The notes below the pieces were generated by a model that worked only from the letters and a program-made list of their open reading frames with translations, was not told the origin of the DNA and made no database searches. Both the position numbers and the translations under genes were made by a program. From the NCBI GenBank assembly GCA_963210315.1, contig OY723277.1, forward strand, positions 1,674,001-1,738,000: a stretch of 64,000 bases of DNA. Direction: 5' to 3'. Origin of the DNA: Rhynchopus euleeides (taxonomy: Eukaryota > Euglenozoa > Diplonemea > Diplonemida > Diplonemidae). Of the stretch, positions 1-9,794 are shown in pieces. How positions within the stretch are numbered: the stretch's first letter is position 1; each line of letters begins with the position of its first letter.

Positions 1-688
1 CTCTGGGGCACGTTGGGCCGTTGAATAGTAGTACTTACTTTTCACCCTTTTTTTTTGGGAAAATTTTTCGTTTTTTTTGAGATTTTCTTTTTGGAGACAC
101 ACAAATCTGCAAACTTTGGGGCAAGGAATGGGGACAACGGGGTCTATTGGTGCCACTTAGGGGAACCAGGGTGCACGGGGTCCGTAGAGGGGGGAAGTGA
201 CCTACGCTCAAAGATATGTCGTGACGAAGGGAATCGGGGCATCCCCCCTCAGACACATACGGACGGGAAACCAGCGAACCCGCAAACTCCTGCGGTCCAG
301 AGGCATCAGAACCACTGCTGAAGACCGCAAACCCGGAAACCCGCAAACTCCTGGGGTCCAGAGGCGTCAAAATCACTGCTGAAGAGCGGCGCGCATTAAA
401 CGACTCCTCATCTACGGCGTCCGCAGTCCCTACCACCAACGAGAAGATGTGGACGGATGGCCCCAGACACACCTCACCATAGATGTAGCCTTCGAGGACC
501 AGCTGAGCCCACCCCCCACCCCCCGCAGCCCCCTTCCCTGACGTTGTTTGACATTCTCTCCTGTTGTGCAGCACTGATCAACACACGCCCGCAAACCCGC
601 AATCCAACTGCCCAGATTTCACCATCCACCAACAGAGCCAATAGCTTCGGCTGGTGTCCGACATAATGATGACGTCCGATGCTTTCAT

Positions 689-1234
689 GTGCCTCCTGCT
701 GATGGAATGCCTCCTGTTCAAGATATTCGAGGATGGGCCACCGCCATGCGCTCCCCGGCCTTCCTTCAACCAACTGGCCCGGGCCAGGGCACGCTGGTAG
801 CCGAGCGCTTGCGGGATATGGGGTACGTGCTGAAGGTGTCGGGTGAGGAGGACGGGTTCGTGAAGAGCTCCCTTTGTCCGGACCTCACCTTCGCACCAAG
901 CACAGAAACATCCCCTGAGGCTGGTGGTGCGGACCTTGAACCTGGGTTGGACGGGAAGGCAAAAGAGAGCACAGAGAAGCAGTCCACCCAAAAGAAAGTT
1001 GTGTCTCAGCCAACCCAACAGTCAAGCATCTTGGCATGGGCGAAGCCGGTTCGTGTGAACTCTCTCACACAGACACAGCCTTCCCAGTCCTCCCAGTCCT
1101 CCGAAAAGAAGCGCGCAGCGTCCCCGACCACCCAGACTCCCAACAAACACCGCAGGCTCTGCAAAGGGTGTAGGAAGCCTGGGCACAACATGCAGACTTG
1201 CCCCAGCAAGCCCAAGAACTTGAAGAAGAAGTAA
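689..1234 (+). CDS. Zinc-knuckle protein of the long-TIR element
   Basis: This is a 181-aa ORF inside the long-TIR element; its first 35 or so codons lie in the left arm. The middle is rich in Ser, Thr, Gln and Lys and looks disordered. Near the C-terminus Cys158, Cys161, His166 and Cys171 form a C-x2-C-x4-H-x4-C zinc knuckle followed by a basic tail. Knuckles ending in G-H-N-x2-T-C are common at the C-terminus of Mutator-like transposases and also occur in retroelement Gag proteins (family knowledge). No DDE domain precedes it, so it is probably the 3' remnant of a transposase or an accessory DNA-binding protein. The start is not certain because upstream exons may have been lost. Confidence 0.5.
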   Translation: MPPADGMPPVQDIRGWATAMRSPAFLQPTGPGQGTLVAERLRDMGYVLKVSGEEDGFVKSSLCPDLTFAPSTETSPEAGGADLEPGLDGKAKESTEKQSTQKKVVSQPTQQSSILAWAKPVRVNSLTQTQPSQSSQSSEKKRAASPTTQTPNKHRRLCKGCRKPGHNMQTCPSKPKNLKKK

Positions 1235-1489
1235 GTTGGGGCGTGCTGGTTGTGGCTTGTCTTTTTCACATCTTTTTTTTAAGCATCAACGCACCAACCA
1301 ACCACCGACAGTGAAGCTGACAGCTCTGATGAACTGTGTATGCTTTCACTAACTCAACAAGAATGTCAACCAGGGGGGGGGGGGCAATACAAATCAAAAC
1401 GGTACGAAACCAAATGAGGGGCGAGTGGTAGGACGAGAACAGAGCGGATACTCGACCGGAAGGCAGAAGAAGTGAGAGACGGACGACAG

Positions 1490-2590
1490 CAGTGACCAGC
1501 GCGCCCCTGGTGGACCAAACAGCCCCGCAGAGCCCCTGCAAACAGCGTTTTTAGGAAAAGTTGAATAGACGTACTTAGTACGTCTATTCGCTCGCAAACT
1601 ATTTATTAATTTTCTGGCGAGGTCGATTTAGGCCCGCGCGTTCGCCGAATAGTAGTACTAAGTACGTTTATTTGACCCCCCCCTGTAACCATATGTTGAC
1701 AAAAACTTCTCGTTTTCACCATATGTTAACAAAATTGGGTTTCCAGCTGGAACACCCTTTTTGGTGGATTCCCGACCCCAGGGCACCCACACCTGTGGCT
1801 GATGAAGAGGAGGGCGCTTCGCAAAGGCCGGGACCCCCAGCCCCAACCTCTCATCCACATTTTGATGTGAACCTGTCGGCTGAAGCTGGAATCACTTGAT
1901 GGCATTGCTGTGGGTGTTGTTGTGGACCTGGGTCCGGCCGATTAGTACTCACGCTGCTGTGCCTGTGATTCAAAGAACCGTGGAGTTCGGAACCCACCTG
2001 GAGAGAACGATCCACCTCGAAGAAGCCGCATGCCCAATGCACCCCGGTAGCTGCGTGTACACGTGGTAAACCTGTGACCACTTCGGTGGAGTGGTCTTTT
2101 GGCTCAGTTTCTGGGCCGGAAGTGCTTGATGTTGGTAACCATCTTTGCTATGGGGCTTTCATCATGCATTTATCACGTACAGGCCCATGATCAGTGGTTA
2201 GCCGGTGTTAACGGTGTGCGGTTCTCTGGCCTTGTGGTATCTTAATCCAAGGGAATGAGGCCCCATGGAACTGCGATGAAGTGCACACTCTGTGAGAAGC
2301 TAAGTGCCGATCTGGAAAGCGATCTGGATACCCCGGAATGTCAGTCAAGCGGCTCCAGCCGAAAAACCGATTTTGTTAACATATGGTTACAGGGGGGGGT
2401 CAAATAAACGTACTAAGTACTACTATTCGGCGAACGGGCGGGCCTAAATCGACCTCGCCAAAAAAGTATAAAATACGTTGCGAGCGAATAGACGTACGTA
2501 GTACGTCTATTCAACTTTTCCTAAAAACACTGTTTGCAGGGGCTCTGCGGGGCTATTTGGTCCACCAGGGGCGCGCTGGTCACTGCTGCG
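1490..2590. repeat. Inner inverted repeat with GTACTTAGTAC-type palindromes
   Basis: Arms at about 1490-1735 and 2375-2590 are inverted copies, forming a second fold inside the larger element. The arms carry the palindromic word GAATAGACGTACTTAGTACG and variants, a T-rich block, and a CATATGGTTA motif that recurs at 3960-4030 and 6151-6279. On the right side the inner and outer arms are continuous. Confidence 0.6.
1965..2350 (+). repeat. Dispersed repeat family R, copy 1
   Basis: Diverged copy of a non-coding repeat also found at 42820-43085 and 46135-46440. Shared landmarks in the same order are a 'GTAGCCATCTTTGCTATGG' type block (here with GTAACC), a 'CCCATGA.CAG' block and a GTGCGGTTCT block. 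No ORF is conserved between copies. It sits in the loop of the inverted repeat. Confidence 0.5.
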
Positions 2591-3080
2591 TGCCCTGGCC
2601 CAGATCACTTCGTTGAAGGAAGGCCGGGGAGCGCCTGGCTGTGGCCCATCCTCTTGAGGCATTCCGTGAGCAGATGAAAGCATCCGACGTCGTCACTATA
2701 TCGACACCAGCCGAAGATATTGGCCCTGTTGGTGGATGTCACAGGTCTACGGTGAGCTTTGTCTGGGGCGGTGGTGGTGGGGACTGCGGACGCCGTAGCT
2801 GAGGGAATGCGCGGCGGGCTTCAGCAGTGGTTCTGATGCCTCTGGACCGCATGAGCTTGCGGGTTTGCGGGGCCCATGCACCCTGGTTCCCCGAAGTGGC
2901 ACCAATAGACCTTGTCCCCATTCCTTGCCCCAAAGTTTGTGGATTTGTGTGCCCCCTCCACTGGCAGGCGGTCCTCCAAAAAGAAAATCTCAAAAAAAAC
3001 GAGATACTTCCCAAAAAACGGGTGGGCAAAGTAAGTACTTGTATTCAACGGCCCAACGTGCCCCAGAGCCCCAAAAAAAT

Positions 3081-3921
3081 AAGTACTACTATTGGTGCCC
3101 CTGATTTACCCCTTTTTCACTACGCACAAACTACGCAATCTGGGGGGGGGGTCTCGCTTTTTGGTCCCCCCCCAGTTTTTTTTGGTCCCCCTTTCTGTGT
3201 GGCTACTGAGACAGGACTGGAGGCACTGCGCTGACCGAGCAAAAAATTATTGCCAGAACTCACTATACACCGTACGAAAGAACGCACGACATGTGGGGCG
3301 GGACTCCAGAAACACCTGGGCAAGGTTGCCCCATGCCCAGAAACACCTGAGAAGGAAGTGAGTTCCAGGAGCCGCGTAGAACACCCTCGAGATTGTGAAT
3401 GATGATACGATCACAGCCTTCAGGGCGATGCGAGGTGCCACCCTGAAGGTGGCCCTTGACATCAAGGAGAGCGTCGGCCGAGGGGTCGACGAAAAGCTGA
3501 AGAAGGCGCTACTGGCACTGGATCCCGCGGGGTATACGGAGGTCACCGCCACACAGGCAACCTCCGCTGACAACGTCCAGGAGACTTAATGATGCGTTGA
3601 TGCTTCCACCCGACGAGCTGAAGCAGGCACCGCGCCAAAGGGCACCCCCAAAGAGACCTGCAAAGACTGCGTCGAAACCCGCACCGAAGGCTGCCAGCGC
3701 TGCAGCACCTGAAGAACCTGCAGCACCTGCAGCACCTGAAGCGCCTGCACCCTCACTGACCCCGGAACAGCAAGAACTCCTTGAGTTTGGGGTCCCGGCA
3801 TAGAGACAGAGAATGGCTGAGTAAATCAAAAAATGAGACCCCCCCCCCCCTTTTCACTACGCACAAACTACGCAATATGGGGTCGTCAGGGGCACCAACT
3901 ATTCGGCTAAGTACTACTATT
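3081..3921. mobile_element. Short TIR element (TIR around CTATTGGTGCCCCTGA)
   Basis: The left end contains CTATTGGTGCCCCTGA and the right end (about 3885-3905) the inverse TCAGGGGCACCAACTATT, both next to a GTACTACTATT word. Inside each terminus the 26-bp block beginning TTTTCACTACGCACAAACTA occurs in direct orientation. The element abuts the long-TIR element on its left and a C-run/CATATG block on its right. It is probably non-autonomous. Confidence 0.5.
3395..3803 (+). pseudogene. Possible coding remnant with Pro/Ala/Lys-rich tail
   Basis: Two short overlapping open frames: 3395-3589 (64 aa, with a helical, charged segment) and 3597-3803 (68 aa, Lys/Pro then Ala/Pro/Glu-rich). They could be one broken C-terminal exon of a transposon protein, since Lys/Ala/Pro tails also occur in the 126-aa ORF at 7028 and in the hAT transposase at 47990. 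Nothing diagnostic is visible, and they may be chance ORFs. Confidence 0.2.
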
Positions 3922-4089
3922 CAACTAAGTACGTTTATTCGACCCCCCCCTGTAAAACGAGAAGTTTTTGTCAACATATGATTAGCCCAGAACTTTTTGT
4001 CAACATATGGTTAAAATCAGAAGTTCCTGTCAAAGGAGGATTCTTCATATTCCTGGATTTCCCGAATTTCCTGGATTTCCCCCGGCCCC

Positions 4090-4385
4090 TTAGGCGATTT
4101 CAGGGCGGACAGGGCGGACATGCCCGGACCCGGAAATCCGGGTGTCCGGATGTCCGGGTCCAATTTTGACCCCCCCCCCCCCCCCCCCCCCCCCCCGGAC
4201 ATTTCCCGAATTTCCCGCCCGGACATGTCCGCCCGGACATCCGGACATCCAGAAATGTCCGCCCCGGACAGGGCGGACATGTCCGGGCGGACATTTTCTG
4301 GTGTCCGGATGTCCGGGCGGACATGTCCGGACCCGGAAATTCGGGAAATCCAATTTTGACCCCCCCCCCCCGGACATGTCCGGCC
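4090..4385. repeat. Satellite of CCGGACATGTCCGG palindrome
   Basis: About 300 bp are built from repeats of GGACATGTCC/CCGGAC words on both strands, interrupted by two C-homopolymer runs (4170-4196 and 4361-4370). The array is self-complementary and would form stacked hairpins. The apparent ORFs through it are low-complexity shadows. Confidence 0.85.
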
Positions 4386-4483
4386 AGGACCTCAATAGTT
4401 TGATTTTTGGTCCAGAAAATAGTTTGAAAATTTTTGAAATCTGGGTGCCCAAATTTTTTGCTCCTAAGACCGGCGATTTGTAG

Positions 4484-4617
4484 GGGGACCCTTTCGAATT
4501 TTTTTTTGGAGAAGGGTAAATTGAACGTTTTTGGCCAAATGAAGCCACTGCGACCATTCCCGGGCCTCGGAAATCAGATTTTGGCCCCTCAAATGCGGTG
4601 CCGGTCCGGACAAAAAA
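4484..4617 (+). repeat. 130-bp dispersed repeat, copy 1
   Basis: Closely similar to 5357-5490 and 40984-41118. Landmarks are GGGGGACC, CTTTCGAATTTTTTTT, TTGAACGTTTTTGG, GCCACTGCGACCATTCCC, GGCCTCGGAAAT and CGGT.CCGGTCC. A fragment of the 5' part is also present at about 6052-6085. The alternate-frame ORFs crossing it are not conserved, so it is non-coding. Confidence 0.8.
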
Positions 4618-5062
4618 CCGAAAAAATCGTGAAAAATGGCCCATTTTCCCCAGCCAAAAATGGGCCAAAAATCCAGGTTCCCTGCCCACCTGGTCGCACC
4701 CAAGTGCCTCACACCGGTTCTCTCCCCACCCGGTGATCCACCTGACGGATACTTCAGGGGATAAGATAGGTCTGGTTTTCCGGTTTTCAAAACCAGGGTT
4801 TCCCGGTTCCCGGTTTTCTGGAAAAAAAAAAAAGGTCGATCTCATTTTTGGCGGTTTTTTTTGTGACTTTGGGACAGTAAAACAGTCAGAAAAAACGCCA
4901 TAAAAAAATAGAAAGTGACCCCATCGTGATCCGCACAGAGCTCAAATAGTCCAAAGAAGGCAGAGAAGCGGAGAAGAAAAAATGGACCTAGCGGGTGGCC
5001 CGGTGGGGCCCGGTGGGTGGTGATGCCCTCGTCATGCAGGCCTCTTCTGTTTTGAAGGTGCA

Positions 5063-5241
5063 CACATGGTGGACTCCAGCCACCCTAGCGAGTGTCTAAG
5101 AGGGAGTCTAAGACTGCAGTCTGTACTGGAGACGGGAGTCTATTTTCCAGCTAATTTACGACTCCCGCTAGTTGAGACTCATGGGAGACACACGGTGTAC
5201 TCCAGCGGAGGTAGGGTAACCTCCGCTGGAGTTCACCGTGT
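5063..5241. mobile_element. Degenerate miniature relative of the CACGGTGGACTCC element
   Basis: The ends resemble the TIR of the 6.8-kb and 43.5-kb transposon (CACATGGTGGACTCCAGCC at the left, TCCGCTGGAGTTCACCGTG at the right). The interior has CTCCCGCTAG-type words and a strong terminal hairpin (about 5190-5241). It looks like an old MITE of that family. Confidence 0.6.
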
Positions 5242-5356
5242 CGAAAAAACGGCGCCAGAAAAAAAGTCTATCTTATACCCTGGATACTTAACAAAAAAAA
5301 AAAAAAGCCAAAAATGCCCCCCGGACACCCCCAGAGACATGTCCTAATCCGGGGTG

Positions 5357-5490
5357 CCAGTAGGGGGGACCTTTCGAATTTTTTTTCGAGGAGAGGTCAA
5401 TTGAACGTTTTTGGACATCTGAGGCCACTGCGACCATTCCCAGGCCTCGGAAATGAGATTTTTGGCCCTCAAATGGGGTACCGGTCCCCA
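5357..5490 (+). repeat. 130-bp dispersed repeat, copy 2
   Basis: Second copy of the repeat at 4484-4617, same orientation, about 870 bp away. The differences are scattered substitutions. Flanking sequence is not shared. Confidence 0.8.
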
Positions 5491-6150
5491 CGAAATTCCG
5501 AAAAATTCATGAAAATCGAAAGGTCCCACGCACCAAATTCTGCCCAAAAATCGTCAAAAATGGACATGTCATATGCAGCAATGGGGCACCAATCACTCCC
5601 CAAATTTTGCTCAATGATTCCACGGCTAGCCAGATTTTCTGATCAATTAGTTTGTTTGAGCATGTTCCTGGCCCTTGTTTGGAAAGTAGATGGCCCCTGG
5701 CTGGAGAGGACGGTTGTGCTCGACCGGACGGAGAGAGAACCTTCTCCATATCCACCTCCACTCCACAATGCCAGAAGTGGCAGGAAGGCCGGGTGTTACA
5801 GGCCTCAACCAGGGTTCCAAGGCTCTCCACTTCCTGGCTGCGTCAGGGATCACCGGGTACAGCGAGCAGGATTCCCTGTCCTGACACCCCAGCATGTACC
5901 ACCGGAAGAACCCGAAACAGCAGCCCCCCCTCATGGGGGTTGCAAGAGGCACGGAAATCGTTCAAATCGGACCAAGTCCGAAAATTCGGCACTTTCTTGG
6001 GTACAAATTGCGGTCCGAAATTTTCCGATTTTTTGAAAAAAGGCGAATTCTGTAAGGGGGACCTTTTCGAATTTTTTTTTCGGGCACTTTTTCCACAAGG
6101 AAATGTCCGCCCTGTCCGCTACTGTCCACTACCGATTTCAAGGATCCTCC
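5491..6150. other. Non-coding stretch
   Basis: Several overlapping ORFs on both strands with no recognisable domain or repeat. A partial copy of the 130-bp repeat occurs at about 6052-6085. I see no supportable gene. Confidence 0.4.
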
Positions 6151-6279
6151 AAAATATGGTTAAATTCATAACTTCTTGTCAACATATGGTTAGATCCACA
6201 ACTTTTTGTCAAAATATGGTTAAAATCAGAAGTTCCTGTCAACATATGGTTAAACCCAAAAGTTCCTGTCAACATATGA
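6151..6279 (+). repeat. 30-bp tandem repeat (CATATGGTTA unit)
   Basis: Four full units and a partial fifth, each about 30 bp, of the form AAxATATGGTTA plus AGTTCCTGTC (or CTTTTTGTC). Related single units occur at 1685-1735, 2370-2395 and 3960-4030, so the word belongs to this neighbourhood's element family. Confidence 0.85.
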
Positions 6280-6776
6280 ATTTTCCAAGAAATTTCTGGC
6301 AAATATGAAGTTTCCTCTTCTTTAGATGACCCACTCCACCCCACACTTCGGACACCAGAACCCTGCTTGTTGAATGAAGGGTGAGAGAGGGGGGGGTGTT
6401 CGCACTCATGCCTGTTTTCACTATCGTCCTTCTCTCCCACACCCCCACACCCACGCCCGCATACCCTGCTGCTGTTATGATGTCTCTCAAGGGGAACAAA
6501 GGAAAATACCAGGTGTGTTTTTAATCCCCGGTCTTCCCAGCCAAAAATCCCCGATTCATCCCCGCTTTTTTCCAGCAAAAAATGGTACCCAATGTCCCTC
6601 CTCCCCAGTGTGGGGCCCTTGGTCTTGCACCAAATGGGTTCCTTCCACGGTTCCTCCCGCTCGCGCCATCCTCGGGTGCTGGAGGAAAACCCAAAAAAAA
6701 CGGCTTTCGGGACCGTTATTCCGACGACACCCCCCCGATATGCCAGCTGAAACAGCCCAAGGACTTGCTGCGGTTA
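6280..6776. other. Non-coding spacer
   Basis: No gene or repeat recognised apart from C-runs. ORFs here overlap in several frames and show no domain. Confidence 0.4.
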
Positions 6777-7027
6777 CACGGTGGACTCCAGCGGGGGTAG
6801 GGTAACCCTTTTCGGGAGTCTCAACTAGGGGGAGTCCAACTCCCGCTAGCGGGAGTATAGACTCCCGCTAGGGGGAGTCTGACTCCCCCTAGCGGGAGTC
6901 TTTTCACCTATTTTCACTCATTTTTCCCATGATACCTATGCAATGTGGCACTCGTCACTGAAGTACAGCCACACCAAACGAAACGGACGTTTCCACCCAT
7001 CCCAGCTCGCAGACCTGATTCACAAAA

Positions 7028-7408
7028 ATGGGGAAGACGACAACGAAGCCGGCAGCGAAGCCGGCGGCAAAGTCGATTAAGAAGAAGAAGAGCGCAGAGA
7101 GTCCCGAGGCTGCGGAGGCGACGAACATTGTGCATGATTTTTGCACGGCCTTCCCTGTTAAAAAAGGGGGCAGTGTGCTGACACTGGGATCCATTAGAAG
7201 GCTCCTAGCAACGGTGTTGAGCAAGGAGCTCCACAAGCACAGCACCCAGGTGGCCAACGCAATCATCGCCATGTCTTCCCTGACATGGATAAGTTCGCTG
7301 TCAGGGAAGTCGCAACGATGCGGAAGGAGGGCGCTCTCCGTCATATACAAGGTGGAGGCGAAGTATGGCAAGGTGCAGGATACAAACGTGTCGTCGGGGG
7401 CAGCCTGA
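7028..7408 (+). CDS. Basic-tailed protein with a histone H2B-like helix (copy 1)
   Basis: A 126-aa ORF carried by the CACGGTGG transposon and conserved, apparently unchanged, in the inverted copy (45211-45591). Residues 1-31 form a Lys/Pro/Ala-rich tail resembling a histone or HMG tail. Residues about 49-80 resemble the end of the histone H2B fold: a Leu-Thr...Ile segment, then a helix with Glu-Leu-x-Lys-His matching the H2B Glu-Leu-Ala-Lys-His motif. The rest of the histone fold is not evident, so this may be a DNA-compacting accessory protein or coincidence. The C-terminus after about residue 85 is overlapped by another open frame (7285-7581), so the reading frame there is uncertain. Confidence 0.4.
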   Translation: MGKTTTKPAAKPAAKSIKKKKSAESPEAAEATNIVHDFCTAFPVKKGGSVLTLGSIRRLLATVLSKELHKHSTQVANAIIAMSSLTWISSLSGKSQRCGRRALSVIYKVEAKYGKVQDTNVSSGAA

Positions 7409-7673
7409 AGCCGCGAATGATCGCGACACGGGCGAACGGCTTGGCACCGTGGGTCTGGATAGATGCTGGAGTTCGGCCGGGTGAAACCGGAAGTCGCAGC
7501 AAAATTTGCCCCCCCAGATTTCTTCCTCAAACCCACCCGTGGGCTGATCCGGCCTTGCACGGTGGACTCCAGCGGGGGTAGGGTACCACTACCGGGTTTA
7601 ACCCTTTTCGGGAGTCTCAACTAGGGGGAGTCCAACTCCCGCTAGCGGGAGTATAGATCAGCAGTGGGCAACA

Positions 7674-7897
7674 ATGAGGCGATGCGGGGGGCGAGGGCAC
7701 CGATGCTCACTGTGCGACATCCCAGAAGAACGCTGGTATCAACAGGTGCATCGATACCCGCACCTGACTCTCTCTGAGATAAAAGAGGCTGGCTACCCCT
7801 CCCTCTTGGCAGGTGTGCTTCCCAATGCCCGCTACGTCACCCCAGCACTCCATGACTGCAAGGGGCTCGCCATGCGGCTGATCAGGGTACTGGATGA
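7674..7897 (+). pseudogene. Transposon ORF-a, truncated by MITE insertion
   Basis: The first 75 codons match the 89-aa ORF of copy 2 (44676-44945). It begins with a Cys/His-rich N-terminus (Cys4, Cys11 and Cys14, with His10) that could bind zinc. The MITE inserted at 7898 replaces the C-terminal end and breaks continuity with the 288-aa ORF downstream. In copy 2, ORF-a ends in TGA directly followed in the same frame by the ATG of the 288-aa ORF. The family is not recognised. Confidence 0.55.
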
Positions 7898-8566
7898 CAG
7901 GGGTGGAGCTTGGGGGTTTTTTCGGGTCAGCTGACCTGATTTTCTGCAGGCCCTCACAAAAAATCAGGTCAGGGGTAAAAAGAAAAAAAAATATAGATTT
8001 TCGGGAAACCGGAAAAGTTGGCTCCTCGCCTTGGGGCCTCAAGGTGACCAGGAGGCGTTTCGTGAGCAAAGTGACCCCAGCGACATGAGCACAGGCCTCA
8101 AACAGTCACAATAGAGGACAAATGAAGCTGCCCAACCCGTACCGTGCAACAGACGTTTACTACCGTGGCCTCCGGTGGCTGGGGGGCTCCGCCCCCCAGA
8201 CCCCCCTGTGGCATGTGCCTGTCTTGTACCCAAGCCCTTTACATCAGGGAATCTCAGTATCCTCAGGAGGACGCAGCCAACTCACACAGAATCCGTACGC
8301 CCGCAAGTCACAGATGTTCACTACCGTGGCCTCCGGCGGCTGGGAGCTCCGCCTCCCAGACCCCCCCTACGGCATGTGTTTGTCTTGTAACCAAGTCCTT
8401 GCGCGTCCGGGGCTGCATATCGGTTCCGGTACCTCGCGGGAGGCTGGGCCCGAGCACTGATCTCTGAGACGAACCGGGGGGGAACCCATAAGAAAAAATT
8501 GGCTGACCCGATCTGACCCGATCCAGCCCGCAACCCCATATTTCAAGCTCCACCCCTGCTGGATGA
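7890..8566 (+). mobile_element. 661-bp hAT-type MITE with 8-bp target duplication
   Basis: The insert (7898-8558) begins CAGGGGTGGAGCTTG and ends with its exact inverse, and is flanked by the direct 8-bp repeat CTGGATGA (7890-7897 and 8559-8566). The other copy of the host transposon has the uninterrupted single site at 44722-44729, so insertion is proven by comparison. TIRs starting CAGGG with 8-bp duplications are diagnostic of the hAT superfamily (family knowledge). It holds no transposase ORF. The interior includes two units of the GC-rich hairpin repeat (8140-8470). Confidence 0.9.
8140..8470 (+). repeat. GC-rich hairpin repeat, pair 1
   Basis: Two units about 165 bp apart, each with GTGGCCTCCGG.GGCTGG followed by a self-complementary GGGGGGCTCCGCCCCCC block (in unit 2 GGGAGCTCCGCCTCCC) and CAGACCCCCC. 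The same paired arrangement, with a shared GAGGACGCAGCCAACTC spacer, occurs at 41510-41750 and, inverted, at 12545-12890. The compensatory change in unit 2 (GGGAGC with GCCTCC) keeps the hairpin. Confidence 0.8.
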
Positions 8567-8612
8567 GACAACAAAAAAATATTCGACAAGACCTGTACAA
8601 ACCTTGCACTGA

Positions 8613-9479
8613 ATGTGTCGCAGCATGGGACAGGTGCTCAGTTCCGGAAGGTCGTGCTTGCCTGTCACAGGACACACCTACAAGGGCTTGTTCCGCTACC
8701 TCTTTGTCTCCCTTGCAGACCTCATGCATTTCCGGTATGCAGACATCCCCTGGCACTTCTGGGGATGCAAGGATGAGTCAGCCCGGATTCCCTTCTTGCG
8801 TGCTCGGATCTCAGGGCATATATTTCACTGGTTGATGGAGCATGCCGAAAAGGGATCAACGCGCAATGCCTACGTACACAGTCTCCATCATTGGTGGGCT
8901 CCAGAAGATGCAGTGCCTCTGCAGAACAACGACGAATTTGACGAAGCAGAGAACGGACATCGCAAGAAAGATGCCGTTACAATCGCCAGCTCCGCAACTT
9001 ACGAGAGAGATCTTGCGATGGCAGAAGAGAAGCGGCGCGCATCGGGCATGCCTTGGAAGGTTGCGCACCTGTCGCAGGACGGGATCCTCGGGTATAGAGA
9101 AGTCATCCTGTGTCCGTGTCTGCACACCCGACACGCTCATAGATTGGCTGTGTATGTTCTTTGCACACAGTTGACACAGCTGCAGAAGGGGTTTGTGCAC
9201 TGCAACACACAGGACTTCGTTGAACCCATCAGCGCGCCCTACTTCCTGTCCCGGTTCCCCGAAGGACACCGCAAATTATCGCTCTGCTTGTGCAAAATGC
9301 CAATCCCGCTGGGGGCGACTTTCACACCATTCGTGTCATCCGAGGCGACTTTGAGCACGCTTGACCAACGCGCACAGCAGGAGGGGGATGACAGTTCTGA
9401 CGAAGAAGAAGAGGCCTGCAGGATGGCTTGTCTTGCCCAAGGTGTAACACAACTACGACAGGCGATGGCCGCACTTTGA
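8613..9479 (+). CDS. Uncharacterised 288-aa transposon protein (copy 1)
   Basis: Almost identical to the ORF at 43809-44675; only a few residues differ (for example Ser4/Arg and Asp/Glu changes), so the frame is under constraint or the duplication is recent. It is rich in Cys, His and Trp in the N-terminal half (a His-His-Trp-Trp run near residue 90) and ends in an acidic Asp/Ser/Glu stretch before the C-terminus. No known transposase signature is evident to me. Its position between the TIRs and its pairing with ORF-a suggest it is the element's main protein, or the C-terminal part of a longer one if the preceding TGA is bypassed. Confidence 0.6.
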   Translation: MCRSMGQVLSSGRSCLPVTGHTYKGLFRYLFVSLADLMHFRYADIPWHFWGCKDESARIPFLRARISGHIFHWLMEHAEKGSTRNAYVHSLHHWWAPEDAVPLQNNDEFDEAENGHRKKDAVTIASSATYERDLAMAEEKRRASGMPWKVAHLSQDGILGYREVILCPCLHTRHAHRLAVYVLCTQLTQLQKGFVHCNTQDFVEPISAPYFLSRFPEGHRKLSLCLCKMPIPLGATFTPFVSSEATLSTLDQRAQQEGDDSSDEEEEACRMACLAQGVTQLRQAMAAL

Positions 9480-9794
9480 CACCTCAAATTCTAACCGCTC
9501 ACCTCCGCAGGTGCAGCCGCTACCAGGAGGATAGGTAGGTAGTCCAGAGTCCGGGGAAACTGACAGAAGCAAAACAAGCCCCTCCCCATCCCTCTTCCAC
9601 CATGATTTTACCCCCCACGCCAGTAGACTGTAACTATATCATGGGAAAAATGGATGAAAATAGGTGAAAAGACTCCCGCTAGGGGGAGTCAGACTCCCCC
9701 TAGCGGGAGTATAGACTCCCGCTAGCGGGAGTCTTTGACACCCGCTCAGACTCCCGCTCCCAGACTCCCGCTAGGGCCGCTGGAGTCCACCGTG

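Larger units (their letters stand above)
1..3086. mobile_element. Long inverted-repeat transposon, possibly Mutator-like
   Basis: The sequence at 1-790 recurs in inverted orientation at about 2600-3075, with small gaps, so the stretch folds back on itself. The arm match shows the left end lies about 25 bp before the window. The right arm is shorter by internal deletions. The left side carries an extra segment (about 800-1480) that encodes a zinc-knuckle protein. Long TIRs together with a C-terminal CCHC knuckle ORF are typical of Mutator-like elements (family knowledge), but no catalytic transposase domain is visible. It is probably a deletion derivative. The target-site duplication cannot be checked because the left end is missing. 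Confidence 0.6.
6777..9794 (+). mobile_element. CACGGTGGACTCC transposon, copy 1 (interrupted)
   Basis: Bounded by perfect inverted termini CACGGTGGACTCCAGCGG, with subterminal arrays of the palindrome ACTCCCGCTAGCGGGAGT. A TA dinucleotide flanks both ends (6775-6776 and 9795-9796), a possible 2-bp duplication. A second, internal left terminus starts at 7558. It carries a 126-aa basic ORF, a short ORF at 7674 and a 288-aa ORF at 8613. A near-identical copy on the other strand (43494-45820) lacks the 661-bp insertion at 7898-8558, so this copy is a secondary insertion host. The superfamily is not recognised. Confidence 0.8.

Noticed and set aside
4090..4845. Minus-strand 251-aa ORF
   Set aside because: Low-complexity translation of the CCGGACATGTCCGG satellite and C-runs.
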